Of a stretch of DNA of 64,000 nucleotides, positions 46,024-57,501 are shown piece after piece. Position 1 is the stretch's first letter; the number at the start of each line of letters is the position of its first letter. The DNA is from Humulus lupulus (taxonomy: Eukaryota; Streptophyta; Magnoliopsida; Rosales; Cannabaceae). The notes under the pieces are model-generated. The model had not been told where the DNA came from. It saw only the letters and a program-made list of their open reading frames with translations, and ran no database searches. Location of the stretch: contig NC_084796.1 in assembly GCF_963169125.1 (NCBI RefSeq), forward strand, positions 87,590,888 to 87,654,887. Direction: 5' to 3'. Made by a program: the position numbers and the translations under genes.

Positions 46024-47098
46024 CTATTTGGTGACTCCATCATCGGATTGGGCTTGTGTATCAACCTCCATCTGCAACCTATCTGAGGCAGTGCACTTCG
46101 GCGTTCCGTTCTTTGCCTTTGTGATTGAGGCGTTGTAGCACTCCCTGGCTTCCCTCTGGTTCCCCAACATGCGTCCTACCCCTGCGTCTGTTGGGAACTT
46201 CATGGCCAAGTGCCACATAGAGATGACGGCCTGTAGATCGACTAGTATAGGCCTCCCAATGACGGCATTGTACGCCGAAGGACAATCGACCACTACAAAA
46301 GTGGCGAGTAATGTCCTTGTTGCAGGCGCTGTACCTGTCTTCACTGGTAGTTTGATCAATCCGGCGGGGGCGAGTCCTTCTCTAGAGAAGTCGTATATCG
46401 TTTGGTTGCAAGGCTCCAAGTCCTTGACAGACAGTTTCATGCGTTCCAGTGTAGACTTATATAGGATATTTACCGAACTTCCTGTATCGACCAGCACTCT
46501 TTTTACCATCATGTTGGCCATTTGGATGTCCACGACTAGCGGATCGGAATGTGGGAACCGGACGTGCTGGGCATCGCCATCAGTGAAGGTTACGCCTTCG
46601 TCTGACCGAGCCTTTTTTGGTGCACGATCCTCAACAGTCATCATCTCGATGTCCTGGTCGTGGCGCAAGGTCCGAGCATATCGTTCCTTGACCTTTCTGC
46701 TATTTTCTGCGAGGTGCGAGCCTCCACAGATGGTTAAGAGTGTGCTAGTCACGGGGGCAGGCTGTAAGGGTGGCGAGCGTTGGCGCGTGGGAGCCTGCTC
46801 GTTGCTACCCGGAGCTTCTCGTTGGGAATTTCTCGAGGCCCGCACATATCTCCTCAAGTGTCCTTGTCTAATAAGGAACTCGATTTCGTCTTTCAGCTGG
46901 TTGCATTCGTTGGTGTCATGTCCGTAGTCGTTATGGTAACGACAGAACTTAGTAGTGTCCCTCTTCAAAATATCCTTTCGAATGGGGCCAGGTTTTTTTA
47001 TAAGGCACACTAGAGCTTGTGGCCTAATAAACCTCTCCCCGAGACTCAACGAGGGCAGTGTAGTTAGTGAACCGAGGTTCATAACGGTTACCCTTCGC
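46024..47098 (-). pseudogene. Gag C-terminus and protease region of element 6
   Basis: The open frame holds the knuckle variant C-x2-H-x4-H-x4-C (CRYHNDYGHDTNEC, about 46875-46916) and the protease with an intact DTGSS (VLVDTGSSVNILY). It also has the second hallmark AYNAVIGRP. It is cut off from gag by a one-base insertion in a homopolymer (T-run on plus, 46991-46999) plus a TAG at 47026-47024. It is cut from RT by a TAG at 46026-46024. Confidence 0.84.
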
Positions 47099-48832
47099 TC
47101 ATTTATTGTCGGAGGTGGAAGGCTCGTTATACGGCCGTTTTCCACCATTCTTGCCATTGCTGTTTCCGTTCCCATTGCCTTTGCCGTTAGGTTTGGACCC
47201 ATTGGCGGCTTTGGCAGGCTCGGCTGCTTTCTTATCCTTGCCAGAAGGCTTTCCATCATCGGCAATGGCATCTTCGAGCTTGATGTAACGATTAGCTCGG
47301 TCCAGGAATTCCTGGGTAGTTCTTACTCCTTCCTTTCGAAGGCTTTTCCAGAGAGGGGAGCAACGCCTAACCCCTGCGGTTATGGCCATCATTTTGCCTT
47401 CGTCTCCCACTGTTTTTGCTCCAGCTGCTACTCGCATAAAGCGCTGGATGTAGTCCTTCACTGATTCTCCATCCTGCTGGCAAATTTCAACCAGCTGGTT
47501 TGCTTCGGTCGGATGCACACGACCTGCATAGAACTGTCCGTAAAACTCCCTTACGAACATTTCCCAGGAAACTATGCTTGCGGGCGGGAACTTAAAAAAC
47601 CATTCCTGCGCGGCTTCAGAAAGTGTTGCAGGGAAGATCCTGCACCAAGCGTCTTCGGACACTTTCTGAATATCCATCTGTATCTCAAATTTATTGACAT
47701 GAGATACCGGGTCTCCGTACCCATCAAGGTTTGGAAGCGTTGGCATTTTGAACTTGCTTGGAGTTTCTGCATTAGCTATCCTCTGTACGAAAGGAGTGCC
47801 TTTCCTCCTATCGTGGTCAATATATGATGTCCTTCCCCCGACCAGCTGTTGCACTGCCTGGTTGAGGGCATCTATCTGGGCCTGTACAGTGGCAGGAATC
47901 GCTGTGGCTTCTGTTGCTGGGGGGACGTTCTCGCCATGCCGATCGCGGCGATCGTTGAGTACGTCTTGAAAATCCTCGTCTCTTCTCCGCTGCTCGCTAC
48001 CCCCGAGCCGGTTGAAGACATTATTTTGCCGGGGCTGCCCCCCAGCATCTCGTCTGTTGAGTAGGTCATCTTGAGGTACCTGGCTCCCGCCTTTACCTCT
48101 TTCTTCATTTCTTCGGCCAGCGTTTCCCTTGCCTGAGTCGGCCTCGTTATATCCATGGCCGTCTCTGAACCTTGATTGGCTATGGTGGGACTGACTGTTC
48201 CCTCGATTTCCATTCCTGGCTGAAGCGTTCCGAGCGTTAGAGGGCGGCCTGCGCTGGTTGTTGTGTCCTCGTGCATTATCATGCCGTGGGGGACCACGGA
48301 CCGCAGAGCCTGACTCTGAGTTCCTCCTGTTGCCAGGAGGATACTGACCCCTGTTCGGTAGGTTTGGCTCATCGCCCCTACGGCGTCTAGGACTACGAGG
48401 CTGATGCTCAGCCCTATTTTGCCTCTGTTGTGGGGGATTGCCGCGACCAGCCTGGGATGGAGGCTGTGCCTCAGGGTCCATCGGGACATCGTCATGGGGC
48501 ACCTGAGGCTGCTCGGGCCTTTGTGGACTCGAGGGCTGGATTGGTGGGCTAGGATTTGGACCCCTCTGGGGTGGCCTATCGACAGGTTGGTCAGGCTGCG
48601 AAACAGGTGCGACCTGATTCCTAGCCAGTTGCAAGGTTGCCTCGAGGGCTGCCATGGCTTCGCTCTGGCGGCGGTCCATCTCTGCCTGCCTTTCGCTTAA
48701 CTCCGCGCGCTGCCGTTCAATCTCCTGCTGCTGCCGCGCCACAACTTCGGCAGCAGTCTCTTGACTGGCTTTCAGATTAGCCAGCTCTTCTTGTAGCGCT
48801 CCCAGAGTACTCTTCAGCGTCGCATCATCCAT
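47099..48832 (-). pseudogene. gag of element 6, 577 codons to a premature TGA
   Basis: It starts at the ATG 48832-48830, 171 bp from the 5' LTR. Residues 1-70 are a coiled coil (MDDATLKSTLGALQEELANL onward, Gln/Glu-rich heptads). Residues 75-320 are low-complexity Pro/Arg/Asn/Gln. The gag core at about 365-500 has MPTLPNLDGYGDPVSHVNKF, then AQEWFFKFP and QQDGESVKDYIQRFM. A basic Lys/Asn/Gly tail follows. The TGA at 47101-47099 is one step from CGA and lies before the zinc knuckle, so the normal Gag and Gag-Pol are truncated. This is the best-preserved gag in the window. Confidence 0.87.
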
Positions 48833-48982
48833 TTATTCCTCCTCAAAATCTAAATGTGGCTCATCCTCAGCCACGCTTGCAGGAGGAGGTGGAGGTGGCG
48901 GGTTTGACGGTGCAGCGGCGGCCGCCTGTCCAGTTTTCCTTGCAGTTTTCGCCATTGATTTTCTCAACAATGATAAATCAAG

Positions 48983-49000
48983 CTCTCAATGAAAGCACCA
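48983..49000 (-). promoter_or_regulatory. Primer binding site of element 6
   Basis: Minus strand TGGTGCTTTCATTGAGAG, three bases from the LTR. It is the same site as in element 2 and nearly that of element 3. Confidence 0.7.
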
Positions 49001-49003
49001 GAA

Positions 49004-49595
49004 TGTTGACCCAGATTTTGGCCAACTGACACGGAGTCAGAATATGCTTGATGTGAATGAATGTGTTGATAAGAACCGAATGGCAAAAAGTAAAAAGAAC
49101 ACGATATTTATAGTGGTTCAGCCCCAGGATCTGGTAATGACCTACGTCCACTTAGACTGTTATTGATATAAGAATCAAAGGAGTGATCAAAGAACAAGGG
49201 TTCAATGAGTTTCACTAACCTCTGAAGAACAATACAATATTCCAAGGAGAATTATTCTAGTCTCAAATAATTCAAAAGCCAAAAGTCCACTCCCTTGAGC
49301 TATCTTTTTCTATTTATAGGCTCAAGGGGGATTACATGATTTAGTTGCCGATATTCTCTCATAAATAATCGGATATTCAGGAGAATGTGTGAGTTAAATT
49401 CGGAATCTACAAAGATCTTTACAGTAATATTACATTGCACGCGGAACCATCGACCAGCCTGGTCGCAGGTAAGACTGGGCCGCTTACTGCTTCTAATACG
49501 TCTTCTAGTCGGTACACTAGTAGAGTTCTTCCAAGCGTCAGCCACATGTCCAGGGATTACTTGCCACGTCATCAACTCTAATTTTTTGGATAACA
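49004..49595 (-). repeat. 5' LTR of element 6
   Basis: 592 bp. A TATA box (minus CCTATAAATAG) is at 49310-49320. Confidence 0.93.
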
Positions 49596-50484
49596 GAGAC
49601 CATGGGTTATGTTTGAGATATCAACCCTCTCCCACTCACTATTTTGAAATAAGTGTTTTTAACCTAATTAATTATAGTTTCTTTAAACTTTATGAACAGA
49701 ATTAAAATTGGAAAGAAAGCGAGTTTCTAGGTCCATGTCCAATTTTAAATTACCAATCATGTTCATCTAAACTTTACTAAAAAACACTTTTTAAAATAAA
49801 GTCATAAAGACTTAAAAAATTGGTGTGGTATTTTACCAAGTTTTCAAAATAAAACTAAGTAATTTACATGCAATTGATTTCACAAAACAATTCATATAAA
49901 CATATAGGACAATCCTAATATCATGTTTCTACTAATGAGATGCATGATTATAACTGTGTGGGTTTTCATGTATGGCATACAATGCATGAACATGTTATCA
50001 ATCACATTAACCACATGAAAAAAAATTATTTAAATAAATAAATAAACAATAAATGTTGAACCGGGTGCTTTTGGGTATTTCTAATTTTACAACCACTTTA
50101 TAAAATTACAATAAATAAAATAAAACTGCCTTGATCTCCATCGGGCTTCTTTACTTTACTGTCGGTAGGATATGTGGCATTGTTGGTCCAGAATGATAAT
50201 AAGAAAACAAATTTCAAATTATATTGATTAATTAAAACAAACTTTTAAATAATCATTATTTTTGTTTTTCTTTTTAATTAAAACAACTTTTAATTAAAAC
50301 TTAAATGAATTTAAATTAAAATCTGTTATTTAAAAAAAAAAAAAATTTAAATAAGATATTCAAACAAATTTGTTAAGACAACAAAAATATCTCATTATTT
50401 AAATATCAAATTTCAAAAATAGGATATTTAAACATTTTAAAATTTTAAAAAAAATAACAGATAATTTTAGAAAAAAAAAAAATT

Positions 50485-50640
50485 CTGGACCGTCAGGCGG
50501 GGACACACGGCGTCAAAATGGGGCCGGCGAGGCTGGACCGTACGGACCGTACGGATCCGTACAGCCGTCTGTACGGCGTCTGTACGACGTCCGGCAGTGG
50601 CTCGGAGGTCGGCCTCGGAGGTGCGGTGGCTGAGTTCTGA
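50485..50640. repeat. GC-rich island with repeated CCGTACGG palindromes
   Basis: Perfect CCGTACGG lies at 50538-50545 and 50548-50555, followed by GGATCC, CCGTAC, GTACGG and GTACGAC variants within 50 bp. It sits in strongly AT-rich leader sequence of the copia element. The copies are inverted and could fold. Confidence 0.8.
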
Positions 50641-50901
50641 ATCCCGGGCTCCGTTCTGACTTTAGTGTGATCAGAATTACAATTTCATGGTGTTGAAAAC
50701 CAAATAAAATTACATAAATCCTATGCCCTTTAATGGCTTACACAATGATCTAATCATAAACAAATCCTAACCCAAAAACACCATACAATTAACGATTCAA
50801 CATTCCCACGCATTCAATCACATTAAGCCATCCATTCATTCATCAAAATAAATAAATGCATAAAATTAAACCCACACAGATTCAATACATATATATGTGA
50901 A

Positions 50902-50917
50902 GATGGCTCTGGTACCA
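50902..50917 (-). promoter_or_regulatory. Primer binding site of element 5 (tRNA-iMet type)
   Basis: Minus strand TGGTACCAGAGCCATC, two bases from the LTR. It differs by one base from the usual TGGTATCAGAGC site complementary to initiator Met tRNA. Confidence 0.82.
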
Positions 50918-50919
50918 TT

Positions 50920-52815
50920 TGTTGGTTTTTATTGATCAAATCAGAGATTATGCACAGCAGAACAACAATCAAATTGTCAGATGTCTAGATCTACTTCTTC
51001 ACACTCATATATATATTGAATCAAGGACAAGAATAGAAAAATTACCTCAGGTCCTTCCTTGCTGCTATCTTTTCGTATGGCTGAATCCTTGAGATCTCAC
51101 ACCAAGATCTTCCAAAATGTTCTCAGGCTCACAAAGAACGAGTGTGGGCTCGCTATACAAATAATAGGCAATAACTATTTATCAGATGTTCTCAACACAT
51201 GAGATCTGATAAAGTTTGGACCTAGGTTTTGTGAAGAACAATAACCTTTGTTTTTGTCATTGTTCTCTTTTCTCTGAGAGAATCCTAGATATTTTTCTAT
51301 CCCTGAAAAATTACGTTCTGTGAAAACTGATATCCAATATTTAATAATCTCCAATATATTAAAATATTTGTTATTTTAAACAAATTCAAAATAACTGATC
51401 AGTTATCAGATTTTTGTTTAAATAATAATATTTTAATCATATTAAAATATCTCATTATTTATTTAATATTTAAATAACTAAAATTGTGGAATCAATAGAC
51501 TAAGTCCATCTCTTATGCGTGTAGCACAATGCCTATGCACTGTGCCACACGTGAACCACATGCCTGTGCAGGCATGTGATTATTCCCAATTTTTATTATT
51601 ATTTAAATACCAAAAATCCCAAAAATAAATTAATTCAAAATTAATTATATTTTTGTTAAATCAAATAATTAATTAATTCTTAATTAATTAATTACACATA
51701 ATTAAACAATAATTATGTTTGATACATAGAAAAATATTTTACTTATCACATAAGTCCTTTTTGCCCATTTTTTTTGTATTTGCCTTTGACAGTAATTGTT
51801 TGAGCCATTTCGGGGACCATGGACCTATAACATTAAGCTCCAATAAATTGAAACTAAATAATTAAACTCTTTAATTATAATAGTTAATTTATTAATTCTG
51901 ATATTACTCCACTATAAATTCAGAATTGCACTCTTTATGTTATAGATATACTTTTACAGAAATTTTTTTCTTAAGTCGTCCATTGATATAACCATCTTAT
52001 AATAGTTCAACCCTCTAATTAATTAGTTCATAAATTAGAATGGGAGAATTACCATTTAACCTTTCTAATTTACTTCTTATTCCTTAAGTACCATTAATTC
52101 ACTAGTGAATAATTAATCTATAATCTAATTATAGATTTGAGCTCAAAATCATTCAGTTCCAGAATTAGCCCTTAAGGGAACTAATATACGATCCGTTAGG
52201 AAAGATTAGATTCCGTATTGTTGATACATGTTCCCAGCCATCCATGATATTAAATCTCCAAAACAAAAGTCATTAGCCTCATTCTTTGAAGAGACCTTAA
52301 CGAATGAATCAAAAGATTTAATAAACATGAATAGGAGTTCATGAACACTCATGATTTAGGTTGATCTATAAATGATCATCTGTTATGATATGAATTACAA
52401 GTCTTTATTATTAAATGGTTTTTGGATAAAGACTCTAATTCATATCGGTCCATGTCATATATAATCATATTATATAAAGCACATTTACTGAGATGTCTTA
52501 CCACATCAATAATCTGAATCTAGATTATTTGTATCATTATGATACTCAGTAAACCGTACTTACAACTCCAATTAAAGAATTCCATAACTTTAATTTGTCG
52601 TTGTTGACTATTTTTATTCATTCATGTGATCTTAATTCTCTCGTACTAATACAAGATCACATCCTCAATAATGAATATGGAATTTTTCTGATATTTACAA
52701 AATTATTCAAACAGTAATTTAACAATCTAAATATGACAATAATAATAAACTATTGTATTTATTTATTCATAGAAAAAAAAATGTCTTTACATGCTTTTAG
52801 GACACACTCCTAACA
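50920..52815 (-). repeat. 5' LTR of element 5, 1896 bp
   Basis: Matches 32274-34173 with a 14-bp deletion near its start and an 11-bp insertion near 51630. Confidence 0.93.
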
Positions 52816-52820
52816 CGGCC

Positions 52821-52868
52821 GACCAAGGCACTCCTCCTAATCCTCAAGACCCTCCTGCTCCTCAATAA
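52821..52868 (+). pseudogene. Antisense extra gene of element 2, last 15 codons
   Basis: GACCAAGGC onward continues the frame broken at 32273 by the copia element and ends at the TAA 52866-52868. The region 52869-53543 is the noncoding zone between this gene and pol, with one conserved small hairpin and no gene. Confidence 0.75.
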
Positions 52869-53543
52869 TTTTCTTTTTCTTTTATTTCGTTTTTATGGCC
52901 CACGGGTCGTATTGTAAAGACAATTGGTTTTTATTGCTGCGAGGGCAGCTCTTTTACTTTTAATTAAACAATTACATCCGAGCAGTACTGCTCGCGGTGT
53001 AACAGAATGCTTTTTGATACTATAATATTTTTGTCTATTATAACATCTGTTCGCATGACTGGACTTAGAATAGTACTTTGGTTTGATTTAACAAAATATA
53101 AATTTTGAAAAATACTTTAAGTACCGTAGCATGATTTCACTTATTTTATTCATGTGTTTACATACTTATTGGTATGCTTTGCTATCGATGTACCTTATAT
53201 GCTCCCCAAGTGATCGAGGAGCTTTAGGTCCTTGGTCACTTGCCTTGACCACGACCTATACGAACATTACTGCTCGATAGGAAACGTTACGCTTATAATA
53301 CAGCAAAACAACACACGTAATGAACAAATACTTGTAAAAATAAATTTACAAAGGTTGGCAAGAATGACTGGCTGCGCACAGTCCCTTATAATCTCGTATT
53401 AAAAATGGACTAGACATGTCTTTACGAGTGATCTTAAAAAGATCTTACACTTATAAGCGATTAGCCATACAACGTGGCTAACCCTTGTTCGAAACTTGTA
53501 AAAAGTAAAAATTAATACAAGCCGGTCCTTTAAAAAGGATTGT

Positions 53544-54215
53544 TTATTGGTAATACTTGCGCAGGTGTTCACCGTTCCAATAGCGTGGAACGAGATCTCC
53601 ATTTAAGCGTGCAAGCTTGTAGGTGCCTGGATGAAGGACTTCTTCAATCTGGTAAGGTCCTTCCCAGTTTGGTCTAAGCACTCCAGCAGTGGGGTCGCAG
53701 GTATTTAAGAAAACTCGTCGTAGCACTAGGTCACCGACGTTGAATTTCCTTTCTTTTACTTTTGAGTTAAAATATCGGGCGACCTTTTGCTGGTACGCAG
53801 CAACTTGGAGTTGAGCTCTTTCTCGTTTCTCCTCAATTGAGTCTAGGGACTCCATCATTAGTTGGCTATTCTGGTCCTGGTCGTATGTAATGCGTCGGTG
53901 TGAGGGGGCATCTAACTCGACAGGTAACATAGCTTCATACCTGTATGCTAAGGAAAACGGGGTATGACCTGTCGCTGTTTGATGAGAAGTTCTATACGAC
54001 CAGAGTACTTCAGGCAGTTGTTCTGGCCATGCTCCTTTAGTGTCTTCAAGTCTTTTCTTCAGGGTGTCCTTAAGCGTTTTGTTCACTGCTTCAACTTGCC
54101 CATTTGCTTGTGGATGTGCAACTGAAGAAAAGCTTTTGACGATTCCATGTCTTTCGCAGAAGTCTGTGAATAAGTCACTGTCAAACTGGGTGCCGTTGTC
54201 TGAGATAATTTTTCA
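53544..54215 (-). pseudogene. Integrase C-terminal half of element 2
   Basis: Follows the TGA at 54215-54213 in the same frame. It contains SDNGTQFDSDLF and the catalytic Glu block ANGQVEAVNKTL, then the C-terminal FNVGDLVLRRVF domain, and ends naturally with KYYQ at 53544. The TGA replaces an Arg codon of element 6 (CGA type). Confidence 0.86.
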
Positions 54216-56507
54216 AGGCAAACCATATCGGCAAACAATGTTCTTGATGACAAAGTCAAGAACTTTCTTGGTCGTTATGGTAGCGAGCGGCTCAGCTTCG
54301 GCCCATTTGGTGAAGTAATCGACCGCTACGACTGCATACTTCACTCCACCTTTTCCCGTTGGCAGGGATCCAATCAAGTCTATACCCCATACTGCGAAAG
54401 GCCAAGGACTCTGCATCTGCTTTAACTCGTTGGGAGTTGCGCGTGGGATCTTGGAAAATCTCTGACACTTATCGCATTTTCGTACAAACTCCATTGAGTC
54501 TTCGTTCATAGTCGGCCAGAAATAGCCCTGCCTTAGAATCTTTTTTGCCAAACTTTGCCCCCCAGCGTGATCCCCGCAGAAGCCTTCATGTACTTCCCTC
54601 ATCAGCTCTTTAGCTTTCTCTTGTGTAATAAATCTGAGCAGTGGCATGGAATATCCTCTTCTGTAAAGAACACCATCGACTAGTATGTACCTAGCAGCCT
54701 GCCTTTGGAGGGTTCTGGCTTTATTTCTATCTGCTGGTAATACACCATTTGTAAGATATTCAAAGTAAGGCGCCATCCATGTGTCCCCCATCTGGATTTC
54801 CATACTGGTTTCATCTGCTCGTATGCTTGGCTCGCACAATCTTTCTACTGGCACAATATTCAAAGTGTCAGCATCTTTCGCGCTTGCGAGTTTGGCTAAG
54901 GCATCTGCGTTTGAATTCTGATCCCGAGGTATTTGCTGGAGGGTATACTTCTCAAACTGAGCCAACAGATCTCTAGTTTTGTTCAAGTAGGCCACCATTT
55001 TGAGGCCTCGTGCTTGATATTCCCCTAGAACTTGATTCACTACCAGTTGTGAATCACTGTAAATATCCATCACCTTTATACTCATGTCTTTTTCCAGTCT
55101 TAATCCAGCGAGGAGTGCTTCGTATTCGGCTTCATTATTTGACGCTGTGAAGTCGAACCTAATGGCGCAGTGAAATCGATGCCCTTCTGGCGTTATCAAT
55201 ATCACTCCCGCTCCTGCGTGAGATTCGTTGGATGACCCATCCGTGAATAACTTCCACGAAGGAGTATCTCCTTGGGGCTCAGGTGCACTAGACTCTTCGC
55301 ACTGCTCGTTGTCTGGGAGCTCAGTGAACTCTGCAATAAGATCAGCCAAGACTTGTCCTTTTACTGTTGCTCGCGGTGAATATGTAATATCGAACTGCCC
55401 TAGTTCGACTGCCCATTTTAATAACCGCCCAACCGCCTCTAGTTTTTGGAGGACTTTCTGAAGGGGCTGTTCAGTTAAGACTGTAATGGGATGGGCTTGG
55501 AAGTAAGGACGTAGTTTCCTTGAGGCCAAGATTAAACAGTGGGCTAATCTCTCGATGGGAGGATACCTCAACTCTGCTCCGATTAGCCTCTTGCTTACAT
55601 AGTAAACCGCCTTTTGTACGCCTTCTTCTTCTCGTACTAGTACCACACTAGCATCTACTTCGGTGATCGCCAGGTAGATGAACAAAGTTTCTTTTTCGAT
55701 AGGCTTTGATAAAATAGGAGGCTGTGCCATATGGGCTTTTAAGGCCTGGAAAGCTTGCTCGCAGTCTCCTGTCCATTTGAACTTCTTGTTGCCCCTAAGT
55801 AGATTGAAGAAAGGGACACATTTGTCCGTCGATTTGGAAATGAATCTACTTAGTGCGGAAATTCTTCCAGTTAGACTTTGCACATCCTTGATTTTCTCTG
55901 GCGATTTCATGTCGATCAGGGATTTTATCTTGTCGGGGTTGGCCTCGATTCCTCTTGAATTAACGATGAACCCTAAAAATTTCCCTGATCCAACTCCGAA
56001 GGAACATTTGATAGGATTTAGTTTCATCTGGTACTTGTTCAATACATCGAAACACTCTTGTAAATCCTTCACATGTCCTTCTGATTTTTTCGACTTTACC
56101 AGCATGTCGTCCACGTACACCTCCATGTTTACTCCGATCAACTCCTTAAACATGTGGTTAACTAATCGTTGGTAAGTCGCACCTGCGTTTTTCAGTCCAA
56201 AGGGCATTACCTTATAACAGTATAATCCCGTATCGGTCCGAAAGCTGGTGTGATCTTCATCAGGGGGATGCATACTAATCTGATTGTATCCTGAGTAAGT
56301 ATCCATGAAGGAGAGGATCTCATGTCCTGCAGTTGCATCGACCAGCTGGTCGATTCTTGGGAGTGGGAAGCAATCCTTTGGGAAGGCTTTATTGAGGTCT
56401 GTGAAATCCACACAGGTTCTCCATTTGCCATTAGGCTTGGGAACTAGTACTGGATTAGAGACCCACGATGGATAAAACGCCACCCTGATGAACCCATTCT
56501 CCTTCAA
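54216..56507 (-). pseudogene. RT, RNase H, second RNase H and integrase N-half of element 2
   Basis: The longest open stretch of the nest (764 codons). RT has WRTCVDFTDLNKAFPKD, YSGYNQIS and YVDD. The connection and first RNase H end at QVLADLIAE. The second RNase H has WKLFTDGSSNESHAGAG. The integrase zinc finger ends CDKC, and the first catalytic Asp is in WGIDLIG. It is an internal piece of a polyprotein, not an independent gene; the first Met is incidental. Closest to element 6, with scattered replacements. Confidence 0.88.
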
Positions 56508-56564
56508 TCTTTCAACTTCTTCTTTTAAGGCTTTCGATCTATCTCTATCGAGCAGCCTTCTTTT

Positions 56565-57465
56565 CTATTGCACGGGTGGAAATTTTTTGTCAATGTTCAG
56601 GACATGGCTAATAACTGCAGGATCTATCCCAGCCATGTCTTTGTGTGACCAGGAAAAAACTTCTTGGTTTTTTCTTAGAAATTCCACCAGTGCATACTTC
56701 GTGGTTGGTTCTAAGTTTTTCCCGACCTTCACAACTCTGGTCGGGTCTTTTTCGTCAAGTTGGACCTCTTCCAGGTCCAACATTTTCCTCAAAATCCCTA
56801 AAGCGAGGATCTAAATCCCTATCCTCACTTTGGGGAACACCCTATTTGGTGACTCCATCACCAGCTTGGGCTTGTGTATCAATAGCCATCTGCAACCTAT
56901 CTGGGGGAGTGCTCTTTGACGTTCCCTTCTTCGCCTTCGTGACTGAGGCATTGTAGCACTCCCTGGCTTCCCTTTGATTTCCCAACACGCGTCCTACCCC
57001 TGCATCTATCGGGAATTTCATGGCTAAGTGCCATACTGAGGTGACGGCTCGAAGATTAACTAGTATGGGCCTTCTAATGACCGCATTGTACGCCGAGGGA
57101 CAATCGACTACTATAAAAGTAGCGAGTAATGTCCTGGTAGCAGGCGCTGTACCTGCTGTCACTGGAAGTCTGATTGACCCCGCTGGGGCGAGTCCCTCAC
57201 CAGAGAAGCCGTAGATTGTTTGGTTGCAGGGCTACAAGTCCTTAACGGACAACTTCATGTGTTCCAGCGTAGATTTATACAGGATGTTCACTAAACTTCC
57301 TGTGTCAACTAGCACTCTTTTCACCATCATATTGCCCATTTGGATATCCACGACCAGCAGATCGGAATGTGGGAACCAGACATGCTGAGCGTCGCTATTA
57401 GAGAAGGTTATTTCACCCCCTTCTAACCGAGCCTTTTTTGGCGCGCGGTCCTCCACAGTTATCAT
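56565..57465 (-). pseudogene. Protease region of element 2, several breaks
   Basis: VLVDTGSLVNILY keeps the catalytic DTGS (57360-57320 region). AYNAVIRRP follows at about 57090, with Gly replaced by Arg in the second hallmark. Frames at 57465-57232, 57162-56842 and 56792-56565 are separated by stops, including TAG at 56844-56842. Confidence 0.8.
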
Positions 57466-57501
57466 CTCGATGTCCTGGTCGTGGCGCAGAGTCCAAGCAT
57501 A

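Larger units (their letters stand above)
37966..49595 (-). mobile_element. Element 6: full-length Tat-type Ty3/gypsy element inside the copia leader
   Basis: LTRs of 592 bp (37966-38557 and 49004-49595) are flanked by GAGAT (37961-37965) and GAGAC (49596-49600), a 5-bp duplication with one transition. From right to left: binding site, gag, protease, RT-RNase H, RNase H-integrase, antisense gene (plus strand), polypurine tract, 3' LTR. It belongs to the same family as element 2: LTR starts, gag and pol are closely alike throughout, and lengths agree (11.63 against about 11.55 kb). The LTRs differ at about 16 sites (2.7%). Gag-Pol is broken at six or more points. Confidence 0.93.
49596..50919 (-). 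other. Leader of element 5, LTR-proximal part
   Basis: AT-rich noncoding leader with one GC-rich island at 50485-50640 and no ORF of note. It begins GAGAC, the second copy of the element 6 duplication. Confidence 0.7.
32274..52815 (-). mobile_element. Element 5: Ty1/copia retrotransposon, interrupted by element 6
   Basis: LTRs are at 32274-34173 (3') and 50920-52815 (5') on the minus strand, flanked by perfect CGGCC (32269-32273, 52816-52820). The polypurine tract AGTGGGAGAT (minus) abuts the 3' LTR at 34174. A tRNA-iMet-like binding site is next to the 5' LTR. The pol order protease-integrase-RT is diagnostic of copia. Element 6 (37966-49595) splits the leader between gag and the 5' LTR. 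Without it the element is about 8.9 kb. The LTRs differ by about 25 substitutions plus a 14-bp and an 11-bp indel (about 1.3%). RNase H is missing (see the CDS). Confidence 0.93.
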
